The position numbers and the translations under genes are program-made. From Nonomuraea sp. MG754425 (GTDB lineage Bacteria > Actinomycetota > Actinomycetes > Streptosporangiales > Streptosporangiaceae), in the NCBI RefSeq assembly GCF_021699195.1, contig NZ_SSXE01000090.1, positions 1 to 37,449 of the forward strand: a DNA stretch of 37,449 nt. The letters run 5' to 3'. Below the pieces are notes generated by a model. That model did not search any database, was not told the DNA's origin, and saw only the letters and a program-made list of their open reading frames with translations. Positions 9,382 through 16,422 of the stretch are shown piece after piece (positions within the stretch are counted from its first letter, which is position 1; every line of letters starts with the position of its first letter).

Positions 9382-10677
9382 TCAGAGGCGGGCCACGAGG
9401 TCCCGTACGGCCTCGACCAGCCGGTCCACGTGCTCCTGCGTGCTGCCGATGCCGATGGAGGCCCGCACCGCGGACGCGGTGTCGTCGTCGCAGCCGCCCT
9501 CCTCACCCGGGTTCCCCAGCAGGTGCCGGAGGAACGGGTGCGCGCAGAACTTGCCGTCACGCACGCCGATGCCGTACTCGCCGGACAGCGCCTCGGCCAC
9601 CTCGCGGGCCGTGTACCCGGCCACGGTGAACGACACGATGCCGACCCGCGGGTGATCGTCCCCCCACAGCGACAGGTCCCGTACGCCCGGGATCGCGGCC
9701 AGCCCACCGCGCAGCCGCGCGATCAGCCGTTCCTCCTCCCGCACCAGCTCCGTCCACCCGGTGGCGGTCAGCGCGTCGCAGGCGGCGGCCAGGGCGATGG
9801 CGCCCAGCACGTTCGGGGTGCCGGCCTCGTGCCGCGGCTCGGGGTCGTCGTGCCACTCGGGGCCCTCGGAGCCGACGGAGCGCACCGCGCCGCCGCCCTT
9901 GAGGTACGGCTCCCCGCCGGCCAGCCAGTCCCGCCGCCCGACCAGCACGCCCGCGCCGAACGGCGCGTACAGCTTGTGCCCGGAGAAGGCCACGTAGTCG
10001 AGGTCGAGCGCGGTCAGGTTGAGCTTGCGATGCGGTACGAGCTGCGCCGCGTCCACCAGGATGCGGGCTCCGTGCCGGTGGGCGATGTGGGCCAGGGCGG
10101 CGATCGGCCACAGCTCGCCGGTGACGTTGGAGGCGGCGGTGACCACGAGCAGCTTCGGCCCGTCGATCGCGGCCAGCGCCTCGTCGGCGGCGCGTACGGC
10201 CTCGCCGGGGAAGGCGGGCGGCGCCAGCCGGACGGCCCGGGGCCAGGGCAGCAGGGAGGCGTGGTGCTCGGTGTCGAACACGACGGCGGTGGTGCCTTCG
10301 GGCAGGCAGCCGGCCAGCAGGTTCGTGGCGTCGGTGGTGTTGCGGGTGAAGATCACGGCGTCGTCGGGGCGGGCGCCGACGAACGCCCTGACCGTGTGCC
10401 GGGCCTGCTCGTACCGGGCGGTGGTGAGCTGCGAGGCGTAGCCGGCGCCGCGATGGACGCTGGAGTAGGCCGGGAGCGCGGCGGCGACGGCGGCGCTGAC
10501 CGGCTCGAGACAGGGCGCGCTGGCCGCGTAGTCGAGGTTGGCGTATCCGACCAGCCTGCCGCCCCTGACCGGCACCTCCAGGTCGGCGCCTAGCACGGCG
10601 GGGATCGGCCGGCCGGTCGCGAGGGCGGGGGCCTCGGTGGCGGCGGGGGTGGCGTTGAAGATCGTCAGCGTGGACAC
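9382..10677 (-). CDS. SufS-like cysteine desulfurase / class V aminotransferase
   Basis: A 431-residue PLP enzyme of the class V aminotransferase (group II cysteine desulfurase-like) family. Lys235 in FSGHKLYAPFG is the expected PLP lysine. Cys378 in RDGKFCAHP aligns with the persulfide cysteine of SufS/CsdA enzymes, so sulfur mobilisation from cysteine is plausible. The start is GTG 10677, with GAGGAG eight bases upstream. The frame remains open to 10833, but that extension is a SAM-IV riboswitch. No Suf or Isc scaffold genes are adjacent, so the sulfur acceptor is unknown. Riboswitch control ties it to methionine/SAM sulfur economy. Confidence 0.88.
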   Translation of the reverse strand: MSTLTIFNATPAATEAPALATGRPIPAVLGADLEVPVRGGRLVGYANLDYAASAPCLEPVSAAVAAALPAYSSVHRGAGYASQLTTARYEQARHTVRAFVGARPDDAVIFTRNTTDATNLLAGCLPEGTTAVVFDTEHHASLLPWPRAVRLAPPAFPGEAVRAADEALAAIDGPKLLVVTAASNVTGELWPIAALAHIAHRHGARILVDAAQLVPHRKLNLTALDLDYVAFSGHKLYAPFGAGVLVGRRDWLAGGEPYLKGGGAVRSVGSEGPEWHDDPEPRHEAGTPNVLGAIALAAACDALTATGWTELVREEERLIARLRGGLAAIPGVRDLSLWGDDHPRVGIVSFTVAGYTAREVAEALSGEYGIGVRDGKFCAHPFLRHLLGNPGEEGGCDDDTASAVRASIGIGSTQEHVDRLVEAVRDLVARL

Positions 10678-10719
10678 GGCGTGTCTCCTCGGGGTCATCG
10701 GACCCCTGGGGACGACCAC

Positions 10720-10838
10720 GGAGCCCGCGCTTGCCCGCCACGCCTCGTGACGGACCAGGTCTTCACCCGGGGCACCCCGCCGCGGACGCGAGGGTTGCCG
10801 GCCAGCTAGCCGGGGCTTGTCGCTGGCACTCATGACCT
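10720..10838 (-). ncRNA. SAM-IV riboswitch (5' leader of the cysteine desulfurase gene)
   Basis: Read on the minus strand, the segment starts GGTCATGAGTGCCAGCGAC and contains GCTGGCCGGCAACCC and GGGGTGCCCCGGGTG, in the order I know for actinobacterial SAM-IV (S-adenosylmethionine) riboswitches. P1 pairs GGTC (10837-10834) with GACC (10761-10758). P2 pairs GCCAGC with GCTGGC. A downstream GC-rich hairpin occupies about 10721-10739. Between the aptamer and the ribosome site is another hairpin, GGGGTC-CGAT-GACCCC, ending one base before GAGGAG, so ligand binding probably controls access to the ribosome site. The 3' boundary is approximate. Confidence 0.87.
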
Positions 10839-10847
10839 ACGACCCGA

Positions 10848-10853
10848 ACTATA
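10848..10853 (-). promoter_or_regulatory. Putative -10 box (TATAGT) for the SAM-IV-led transcript
   Basis: TATAGT on the minus strand lies about ten bases ahead of the riboswitch P1, so transcription would begin near 10841, at the aptamer. A weak -35 candidate, TTGCGT, lies at 10878-10873 with a long 19-bp spacer. Placement relative to the aptamer is the main support. Confidence 0.5.
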
Positions 10854-10900
10854 ACCGACACCCGGGCAGGAAACGCAAGCCTGTGAACTTATGTGGCACC

Positions 10901-10942
10901 TGACTCGTTGCTACCGGGAAACCCCCGTCAGTCAACGAGTCA
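10901..10942 (+). promoter_or_regulatory. Perfect 10-bp inverted repeat abutting the terC ribosome site
   Basis: TGACTCGTTG (10901-10910) and CAACGAGTCA (10933-10942) are exact reverse complements separated by 22 nt. The right arm ends one base before GGAGGTG, the terC ribosome-binding site. As RNA this would form a stable hairpin; as DNA it could be an operator. I looked for the yybP-ykoY manganese riboswitch often found ahead of terC-like genes and did not see its conserved core. Confidence 0.5.
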
Positions 10943-10956
10943 TGGAGGTGCGTCCG

Positions 10957-11700
10957 ATGTTGGATTGGGTGACCGACCCGAACATCTGGATCGGCTTCTT
11001 CACCCTTGTCGCCCTGGAGATCGTGCTCGGGATCGACAACATCATCTTCATCTCCATCCTCGCCGGGAAACTGCCCCCCGAACAGCGTGACCGGGCCCGC
11101 GTGCTCGGTCTCGCGGCGGCCCTGATCAGCCGGTTGCTCCTGCTGCTGGGCCTGTCGTGGGTGGTGCAGCTCACCGAGCCGCTGTTCTCCGTCTTCGGCC
11201 ACGAGATATCGGGACGCGACCTGATCCTGCTGCTCGGCGGCCTGTTCCTGCTCGGCAAGAGTGTGACGGAGATCCACCACAGCATGGAGGGCTCCCACGG
11301 CAAGGACGGCAAGCCGGCCGCCGCCGCCTCCTTCGCCTCCGTGATCGCGCAGATCATGGTGCTGGACGTCGTCTTCTCGCTGGACTCCGTCATCACCGCG
11401 GTGGGCATGGTGGACGAACTCGGCGTGATGATCGCGGCCGTCGTCGTGGCGGTGGCGGTGATGTTGTTCGCCTCCGGCCCGATCAGCAGGTTCGTGGACC
11501 AGCACCCGACGGTCAAGATGCTGGCGCTGTCGTTCCTGGTGCTGATCGGCGTGGTGCTCGTCGCCGAGGGCCTCGAACAGCACATCCCGAAGGGCTACAT
11601 CTACTTCGCGATGGCGTTCTCGGTCATCGTGGAGCTGCTCAACATCCGGGTGCGCGGCAGGAACACCAAGCACGGGGAGCCCGCTCCTAAGATGCAATAG
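10957..11700 (+). CDS. TerC family integral membrane protein
   Basis: A 247-residue polytopic membrane protein of the TerC family, with about seven helices and the conserved acidic membrane motifs GIDNIIF (early) and VFSLDSVITAVGM (mid). Family members are linked to manganese or other metal export and to tellurium resistance. The start is ATG 10957, behind a strong GGAGGTG at 10944-10950; an upstream in-frame ATG at 10891 has no ribosome site. The last stop-codon base is shared with the start of the following P450 gene. A perfect inverted repeat sits directly before the ribosome site. Confidence 0.9.
   Translation: MLDWVTDPNIWIGFFTLVALEIVLGIDNIIFISILAGKLPPEQRDRARVLGLAAALISRLLLLLGLSWVVQLTEPLFSVFGHEISGRDLILLLGGLFLLGKSVTEIHHSMEGSHGKDGKPAAAASFASVIAQIMVLDVVFSLDSVITAVGMVDELGVMIAAVVVAVAVMLFASGPISRFVDQHPTVKMLALSFLVLIGVVLVAEGLEQHIPKGYIYFAMAFSVIVELLNIRVRGRNTKHGEPAPKMQ
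11688..11693 (+). promoter_or_regulatory. Putative -10 box (TAAGAT) of a leaderless P450 transcript
   Basis: TAAGAT lies inside the last codons of terC, six bases before the GTG start of the P450 gene. There is no ribosome site at a useful distance. The TANNNT-N6-GTG arrangement is typical of leaderless actinobacterial mRNAs, so the P450 may be transcribed separately from terC. Confidence 0.45.
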
Positions 11701-12893
11701 TGGCTTTTGATCCTTGGAATCCGGATTTCGTCGCGCACCCGTACGGGGCGTACGACGAACTGAGGCGGCAGGCGCCCGTCAGCTACTACGAGCCGACGAA
11801 CCAGTGGCTCATCGCGCGGCACGCTGACGTGAACGCGCTGCTCAGAGACCGCCGGCTGGGCCGCTCCTACCTACACGTGGCCACCCACGAGGAGTTCGGC
11901 CGGTCGGCGGAGCCGGAGTTCCAGGAGCCGTTCTGGCGCGTCATCAGAGCGGGCATGCTGGACGTGGAGCCGCCGGTGCACACCAGGTTGCGCCGGCTGG
12001 TCTCCAGGGCGTTCACGCCGCGCATGGTCGAGTCGCTGCGCCCCCGTGTCCGGGCCATCGCCGAAGGGCTGGTGGACGCGTACGTGGCCAGGGGCGGCGG
12101 CGACCTGATCGCCGAGGTGGCCGAGCCGCTCCCGGTCACCGTGATCGCCGAGATGCTCGGCATCCCCGACCAGGACCGCCACCTGCTGCGCCCCTGGTCG
12201 GCCGACATCTGCGGCATGTACGAACTGAACCCGGCCCCCGAGGCCCAGCACACCGCCGTCCGCGCGGCCGAGGAGTTCTCCGGTTACCTCAGGTCGCTGG
12301 CCGCCCGGCGGCGCCGCGCCCCCGGCGAGGACCTCGTCAGCGCGCTCACCCAGATCGACGAGCTGACCGAGGACGAACTGGTCGGCACCTGCGTGCTGCT
12401 GCTCAACGCCGGCCACGAGGCCACCGTGAACGTCACGGGCAACGGCTGGTGGTCGCTGTTCAGGAATCCCGGCGAGCTGGCCAGGCTGCGCGCCGACCGC
12501 TCGCTGCTGCCCACCGCGATCGAGGAGCTGATGCGGTGGGACACGCCGCTGCAGATGTTCGAGCGCTGGGTGCTGGAGGACGTCGAGGTGCACGGCGTGC
12601 GCATCCCGCGCGGCTCGGAGGTGGCGCTGCTGTTCGGCTCGGCGAACCGGGACCCGGCGGTGTTCGACGACCCCGACCGGCTCGACGTGGGCCGCGCCGA
12701 CAACCCGCACATCTCCTTCGGCGCGGGCATCCACTTCTGCCTGGGCGCGCCGCTGGCCAGGATCGAGCTGATGGAGTCGTTCGGCGCGCTGCTGGACCGG
12801 GCGGCCACGCTGGAGCTGCGGCAGGAGCCGTCGTGGAAGCCCGGCTACGTCATCAGGGGGCTGCGGGCGCTGGAGCTCACCGCGACTGGCTGA
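11700..12893 (+). CDS. Cytochrome P450 with altered oxygen-activation motif (AGHEAT)
   Basis: A 397-residue soluble bacterial P450. The heme-thiolate loop FGAGIHFCLGAPLAR has its ligand at Cys347. The I-helix reads AGHEAT at 237-242: the acid is present (Glu240), but the next position, normally the proton-relay threonine, is Ala241. The same change occurs in P450eryF, where the substrate supplies the missing hydroxyl. The usual EELMR ExxR motif is present. GTG 11700 overlaps the terC stop. No ferredoxin or ferredoxin reductase is adjacent. The 3' end overlaps the convergent methyltransferase gene by 17 nt. The substrate is unknown. Confidence 0.92.
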   Translation: MAFDPWNPDFVAHPYGAYDELRRQAPVSYYEPTNQWLIARHADVNALLRDRRLGRSYLHVATHEEFGRSAEPEFQEPFWRVIRAGMLDVEPPVHTRLRRLVSRAFTPRMVESLRPRVRAIAEGLVDAYVARGGGDLIAEVAEPLPVTVIAEMLGIPDQDRHLLRPWSADICGMYELNPAPEAQHTAVRAAEEFSGYLRSLAARRRRAPGEDLVSALTQIDELTEDELVGTCVLLLNAGHEATVNVTGNGWWSLFRNPGELARLRADRSLLPTAIEELMRWDTPLQMFERWVLEDVEVHGVRIPRGSEVALLFGSANRDPAVFDDPDRLDVGRADNPHISFGAGIHFCLGAPLARIELMESFGALLDRAATLELRQEPSWKPGYVIRGLRALELTATG

Positions 12894-13839
12894 GCCAGCC
12901 GAACCCGCCGAGCCCGGACGTGTCGATCAGCTCGCCCTCCTCCGAGGCCCTGGCCAGCGCCCGCACGTAGCCGCGCGGATCGTGACGGGCCTGCTCCAGC
13001 GGCGGACGCAGGCCCGTGACCCCCAGCTCGCGCAGCGCCTCCCGCTGTGTGGACAAGGTTGTGGATATCGCCCCGGCCCGCCGCCCCGCCTCCGCGCACG
13101 CGTCGAGCGCGACATGAGCGGTGATGTCGCAGGTCCCGTCGGGTACGGGGGCGACGACCGCGCCGTCGCGGTAACCGGTCAGCGTGCCGTGCAACGGACG
13201 GTTGTCCACAGGGTGTGCATAATCGATGGCGACCGCCCGGCCCCTGGTGAGGCGTACGACGACCGAGGCCCACGCCTCGTCGCGGGGGCGGCCGATCTCG
13301 GCCCGCGAGCCCACGCGGCACAGCGGCCACCACTGCTCCAGCCAGCTCCGGTCGGCCGGCCGCAGCGGGCCGCCGGCGCGCTCCTCGCCCGTGCGCACGT
13401 CGACCATGACCAGCCGCGGCCCCTCGGAGGTCTGCTCGACCACGTCGAGGGGCACGTTGTCCAGCCACTCGTTGGCGATGGCCAGCCCGGTGATCTCGGC
13501 GGGCAGGCTCCTGGACCAGGAGATGCGTTCGGGCAGCGCCCGCGGCCTGGGCGAGAGGTCCACGGCCGTCACGCGCAGCCGCTCGCGCAGCCGGGGCTCG
13601 GCAGTTTCCAGCACCTGCGTGACGAGGGTGCCCTCGCCCGCGCCGATGTCGACCAGGTCGAGCGGGTCGGGCTCGCCCAGTTCGGCGTCCACCCCCGCCA
13701 GCAGTCTCAGCACCGCGCCGGCGAAGGCCGCCGAGGCGCTGACCGAGGTGCGGAAGTGGCCTGACGGGCGTTCGCGGAGGTAGAAACCCTTCTCGCCGTA
13801 CAGCGCGCGCTCCGTTGCGACGCGCCAGGTGAGCCACAT
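12877..13839 (-). CDS. MidA/NDUFAF7-type SAM-dependent methyltransferase
   Basis: About 320 residues. The N-terminus (MWLTWRVATERALYGEKGFY) and the SAM motif DLVDIGAGEGTLV match the MidA/NDUFAF7 family, as do the ANEWLDNVPLDVVE segment and the AIDYAHP motif. The best-known member methylates an arginine of the complex I 49-kDa subunit. A stand-alone homologue of that subunit (7437-8591) lies 4.3 kb away and retains the arginine, which suggests, but does not prove, its target. I prefer ATG 13839 by family N-terminus; GTG 13872 would add 11 residues, and neither has a clear ribosome site. Confidence 0.82.
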   Translation of the reverse strand: MWLTWRVATERALYGEKGFYLRERPSGHFRTSVSASAAFAGAVLRLLAGVDAELGEPDPLDLVDIGAGEGTLVTQVLETAEPRLRERLRVTAVDLSPRPRALPERISWSRSLPAEITGLAIANEWLDNVPLDVVEQTSEGPRLVMVDVRTGEERAGGPLRPADRSWLEQWWPLCRVGSRAEIGRPRDEAWASVVVRLTRGRAVAIDYAHPVDNRPLHGTLTGYRDGAVVAPVPDGTCDITAHVALDACAEAGRRAGAISTTLSTQREALRELGVTGLRPPLEQARHDPRGYVRALARASEEGELIDTSGLGGFGWLSQSR

Positions 13840-14030
13840 GCCCTGGACTATCTCATGGTTTCCGGCTGGCACGCATCGTCATCAATTGACTACTCAATGT
13901 CGCGAAGTTGCGGTAGCGTTTACCCATTGTCACCGAGTGGTTCCGTTCCGCCAACCCCCAATTGGCTGAGCAGGCCGCTCCCGAACGTTCCACCGCGGTC
14001 CCTAGTGCCGCGAAACCGAGAGGAGCCCCC

Positions 14031-14258
14031 ATGCTGAAGAAGGTCCTGGTTCTGGCCGGATCCGCCGCCATGCTCGCGCTGGCCGCCCCGGCCGCGCACG
14101 CCGACATCACCAACGGCACCGGCAGCGTGCTCGGCGGCAACCAGATCCACGCCCCCATCACCGTTCCGGTCAACGTCTGCGGCAACAGCATCGGGATCGG
14201 CGTGCTGATCGCCGGCTGCAAGGGTGGCGCCAACGCTTACGCCCCCAGCCACCACTGA
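14031..14258 (+). CDS. Short chaplin-like secreted protein
   Basis: A 75-residue protein with a typical signal peptide (MLKKVLVLAGSAAMLALAAP, cleavage predicted after AHA, residue 24). The mature part is about 51 residues and carries the chaplin pattern GGNQIHAPITVPVNVCGN, with two cysteines (Cys50, Cys63) that could form a disulfide. Chaplins are surface-active amyloid-forming proteins that coat aerial hyphae and spores. The start ATG 14031 follows GAGAGGAG. It is a single-domain short form without a sortase signal, so it probably assembles non-covalently. The upstream region contains a small palindrome, GGTAGCGTTTACC, at 13912-13924. Confidence 0.9.
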   Translation: MLKKVLVLAGSAAMLALAAPAAHADITNGTGSVLGGNQIHAPITVPVNVCGNSIGIGVLIAGCKGGANAYAPSHH

Positions 14259-14267
14259 AACAAGAAA

Positions 14268-14299
14268 GAGCCCGGCCCGACGCAGGTCGGTCCGGGCTC
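14268..14299. terminator. Bidirectional intrinsic terminator next to the chaplin gene
   Basis: GAGCCCGG (14268-14275) pairs with CCGGGCTC (14292-14299), extended inside by CCGAC/GTCGG with one mismatch and a four-base loop. On the plus strand it ends the chaplin transcript without a T-run. On the minus strand it is followed by TTTCTTGTTTC, a proper U-rich tail, so it also looks like the 3' end of something transcribed leftward from 14300-14443. Confidence 0.8.
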
Positions 14300-14443
14300 A
14301 TCTCCCGGCCGGTCAGTCGGCGGATGACCGGTCGGAGCACCTCCAAGAGGTCGCACCGCGCGGGCGTCGGGTCCCTTTCGGGGCTCGGCGCCCGTAGCCT
14401 TTTGCGGTGAACCCCTCTCCTCATCTCTTGCGACAGGGGTGCT
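14300..14443. ncRNA. Structured non-coding segment of unknown class
   Basis: No ORF is supported here, but the segment is full of complementary arms. AGCACC (14336-14341) pairs with GGTGCT (14438-14443), CACCGC (14354-14359) with GCGGTG (14404-14409), and CGGGCGTC... (14361-14375) with ...CGCCCG (14380-14394) over 15 pairs. A separate CCGGTCA/TGACCGG hairpin lies near 14309-14331. ACCCCT/AGGGGT (14411-14416/14435-14440) competes with the outer stem. Strand evidence is mixed. The long stem has three G-U pairs only if read as plus-strand RNA. The terminator tail, a GAAA loop and a weak promoter (ACGACA-N17-CAAACT) favour minus. It is either an independent small RNA (minus) or a leader of the panC/nadBC operon (plus). 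I match it to no known family. Confidence 0.5.
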
Positions 14444-14570
14444 TAGTTTGCATGCCCTTGTCGCTTTTGTCGTTAACTCAACGCGCGGCAAAACACCGGT
14501 CACGCCTGTCACCTTGAGGGGCCGTTACGCTGGTCGGCAGTGCCATCACGGTCGACAGGGGTGAGACGTC

Positions 14571-15461
14571 ATGGACGCAGGGGATCGCCCGGCACGGCTG
14601 ACCGTCGGCGTGCTCGGGGCGGGCAAGGTCGGCTCCGCGCTCGGCGCCGCGCTGGCGCAGGCGGGGCATCGCATCGTGGCCGCCAGCGGAGTGTCCGACA
14701 ACTCGCAGCGATGGGCGGCCGACCGGCTCGGCGTCACCCCGTCCCGGCCCGACGAGGTCGTGGCGGCGGCCCAGCTCGTCCTGCTCACCGTGCCCGACGA
14801 CGCGCTGCCCGACCTCGTCACCGGGCTCGTCGGCACCGGCGCCGACCTGCACGGCAAGATGCTGGTGCACACCAGCGGGGCGTACGGGCTGTCGGTGCTC
14901 GACCCGGCGGCCGGGGCGGGCGCGCTGCCGCTCGCGCTGCACCCCGTGATGACGTTCACCGGCCGCGACGACGACCTCAACAAGCTCACCGGCATCTCCT
15001 ACGGTGTCACCGCCCCCGACCTGCTGCGTCCGGTGGCCGAGGCCCTGGTGATCGAGATGGGCGGCGAGCCGGTGTGGATCGCCGACGCCGACCGTCCCCT
15101 CTACCACGCGGCCCTGGCCAATGCCGCCAACCACATGGTCACGCTCATCGCCGAGTCGTCCGACCTGCTGCGGGGCATCGGCGTCGAGCACCCCGGGCGC
15201 ATGCTCGGCCCGCTGCTCGGGGCGGCCCTCGACAACGTGCTGCGGCTGGGCATCGCCGGGCTGACCGGCCCCGTCGTGCGCGGCGACGCCGGCACCGTGC
15301 GCAAGCACGTCGACGCGCTGATCCTGGCGGCGCCCGAGGCGGCCGACGCCTACATCGCGCTGGCCCGGCTCACCGCCGACCGCGCACTGGCCGCCGGGCT
15401 GCTCAAACCGGAGGAGGCGGAGCGGCTGCTCGACGCGCTGGGGGGCAATATATGGACCTGA
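14571..15461 (+). CDS. DUF2520 Rossmann-fold dehydrogenase-like protein
   Basis: A 296-residue cytoplasmic protein with an N-terminal NAD(P)-binding motif GVLGAGKVGSALG (residues 13-25) and the DUF2520 helical C-terminal domain (LYHAALANAANHMVTLI, then helices to the end). This layout resembles 6-phosphogluconate dehydrogenase and ketopantoate reductase relatives. ATG 14571 has AGGGGTGAG at 14557-14565. It sits 22 nt upstream of panC, a placement seen often in actinobacteria, so a role in supplying pantoate (ketopantoate reduction) is a reasonable inference but not established. It may open the operon that continues through coaX. Confidence 0.82.
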   Translation: MDAGDRPARLTVGVLGAGKVGSALGAALAQAGHRIVAASGVSDNSQRWAADRLGVTPSRPDEVVAAAQLVLLTVPDDALPDLVTGLVGTGADLHGKMLVHTSGAYGLSVLDPAAGAGALPLALHPVMTFTGRDDDLNKLTGISYGVTAPDLLRPVAEALVIEMGGEPVWIADADRPLYHAALANAANHMVTLIAESSDLLRGIGVEHPGRMLGPLLGAALDNVLRLGIAGLTGPVVRGDAGTVRKHVDALILAAPEAADAYIALARLTADRALAAGLLKPEEAERLLDALGGNIWT

Positions 15462-15483
15462 CCGTCGCGTTGGGAGGGCTCTT

Positions 15484-16320
15484 ATGGATCTGATCGTCGC
15501 CAGGAACCGGGAAGACCTGGTCAAGGCGCGCCGTGCCGGCACGGTGGCGCTGGTGCCGACCATGGGTGCGCTGCACGAGGGGCACCGGTCGCTGATCAGG
15601 CAGGCCCGCGTACGCGCCGATCAGGTCGTGGTCAGCGTTTTCGTCAATCCCCTCCAATTCAGCCCTAACGAGGATTTTTCACGCTATCCCCGTACATTTG
15701 ACGCCGATCTCGACGTGTGCCGGGAGGAGGGCGTGGCCGCCGTGTTCCATCCGGCCCCCGAGGACATGTACGCCCCCGACCGCCAGGTGAGCGTCTCCTC
15801 GGGGGAGATGGGCCGGATCGTCGAGGGCGCGGCCAGGCCGGGTCACTTCGACGGCGTGCTCACCGTCGTGCTCAAGCTGTTCCACCTGGTACGCCCCGAC
15901 CTCGCTGTCTTCGGACAGAAGGACGCCCAGCAGCTCGCGCTGATCCGCCGGATGGTCGCCGACCTCGACCTGCCGATCGAGATCCTGGGCGCCCCGACCG
16001 TGCGCGAGCCCGACGGCCTGGCCCTGTCCAGCCGCAACCGGTTCCTGTCGGCGGACGACCGTCGGGTGGCGCTGGCGCTCTCGCGGGCCCTGCGGGCGGG
16101 CGCGGCCCAGCTCACCGCGGCCGAGATCCGCGAGACGGCGCGCGCGGTGCTCGACGAGGCCGGTCCCGACCTCGACCTCGACTACCTGGCCCTGGTGGAC
16201 CCGGCCACGTTCGCCGAGGTCGGCGAGAACCACGTGGGCATGGCCGTGCTGGCGGTGGCGGCCAGGGTCGGGGCCACGCGGCTGATCGACAACGTCACCC
16301 TCACCCTGAACACCCCCTGA
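15484..16320 (+). CDS. panC: Pantothenate synthetase (pantoate-beta-alanine ligase)
   Basis: Joins pantoate and beta-alanine with ATP to form pantothenate, via a pantoyl-adenylate. The 278-residue product has the nucleotide-binding HEGH motif at 31-34 following VPTMGALHEGH, the FVNPLQF segment, FGQKDAQQ, and the LSSRNRFLS loop corresponding to KMSKS. The length is normal. ATG 15484 has GGGAGGG at 15472-15478. The panC start region is nearly repeated 32 nt upstream (ATGGACCTGACCGTCGC at 15452), overlapping the end of the DUF2520 gene. A 142-nt gap with regulatory repeats separates it from nadBC. Confidence 0.95.
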   Translation: MDLIVARNREDLVKARRAGTVALVPTMGALHEGHRSLIRQARVRADQVVVSVFVNPLQFSPNEDFSRYPRTFDADLDVCREEGVAAVFHPAPEDMYAPDRQVSVSSGEMGRIVEGAARPGHFDGVLTVVLKLFHLVRPDLAVFGQKDAQQLALIRRMVADLDLPIEILGAPTVREPDGLALSSRNRFLSADDRRVALALSRALRAGAAQLTAAEIRETARAVLDEAGPDLDLDYLALVDPATFAEVGENHVGMAVLAVAARVGATRLIDNVTLTLNTP

Positions 16321-16387
16321 GCCGGGCGCGGCTTTCGCCGAGGGCCGCCTGGTACCCCGGGGCATGCGCACGCCGTTCCAGGCGTTA

Positions 16388-16402
16388 TCGTCATGTTGAC
16401 GA
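16388..16402. promoter_or_regulatory. Operator-like palindrome 1 upstream of nadBC
   Basis: TCGTCA-TGT-TGACGA, a perfect six-base inverted repeat with a three-base centre. Its right arm overlaps a good -35 hexamer, TTGACG at 16396-16401. A second copy with the same geometry lies exactly 35 bp downstream. A repressor binding here would block transcription of nadBC; no matching regulator gene is adjacent. Confidence 0.65.
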
Positions 16403-16422
16403 AATTGGCACTCCAGGGATTG

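Noticed and set aside
10678..10833. N-terminal extension of the cysteine desulfurase starting inside GGTCATGAG
   Set aside because: The bases form a SAM-IV riboswitch, and GTG 10677 has its own ribosome site.
10840..10956. yybP-ykoY manganese riboswitch ahead of terC
   Set aside because: The conserved aptamer core is not present; only one hairpin is seen.
13905..14030. BldN-type promoter for the chaplin gene
   Set aside because: I looked for CGTAAC-N16-CGTTGA-like boxes and found no acceptable pair; TTGACT and TAGCGT are 22 bp apart, too far for a normal promoter.
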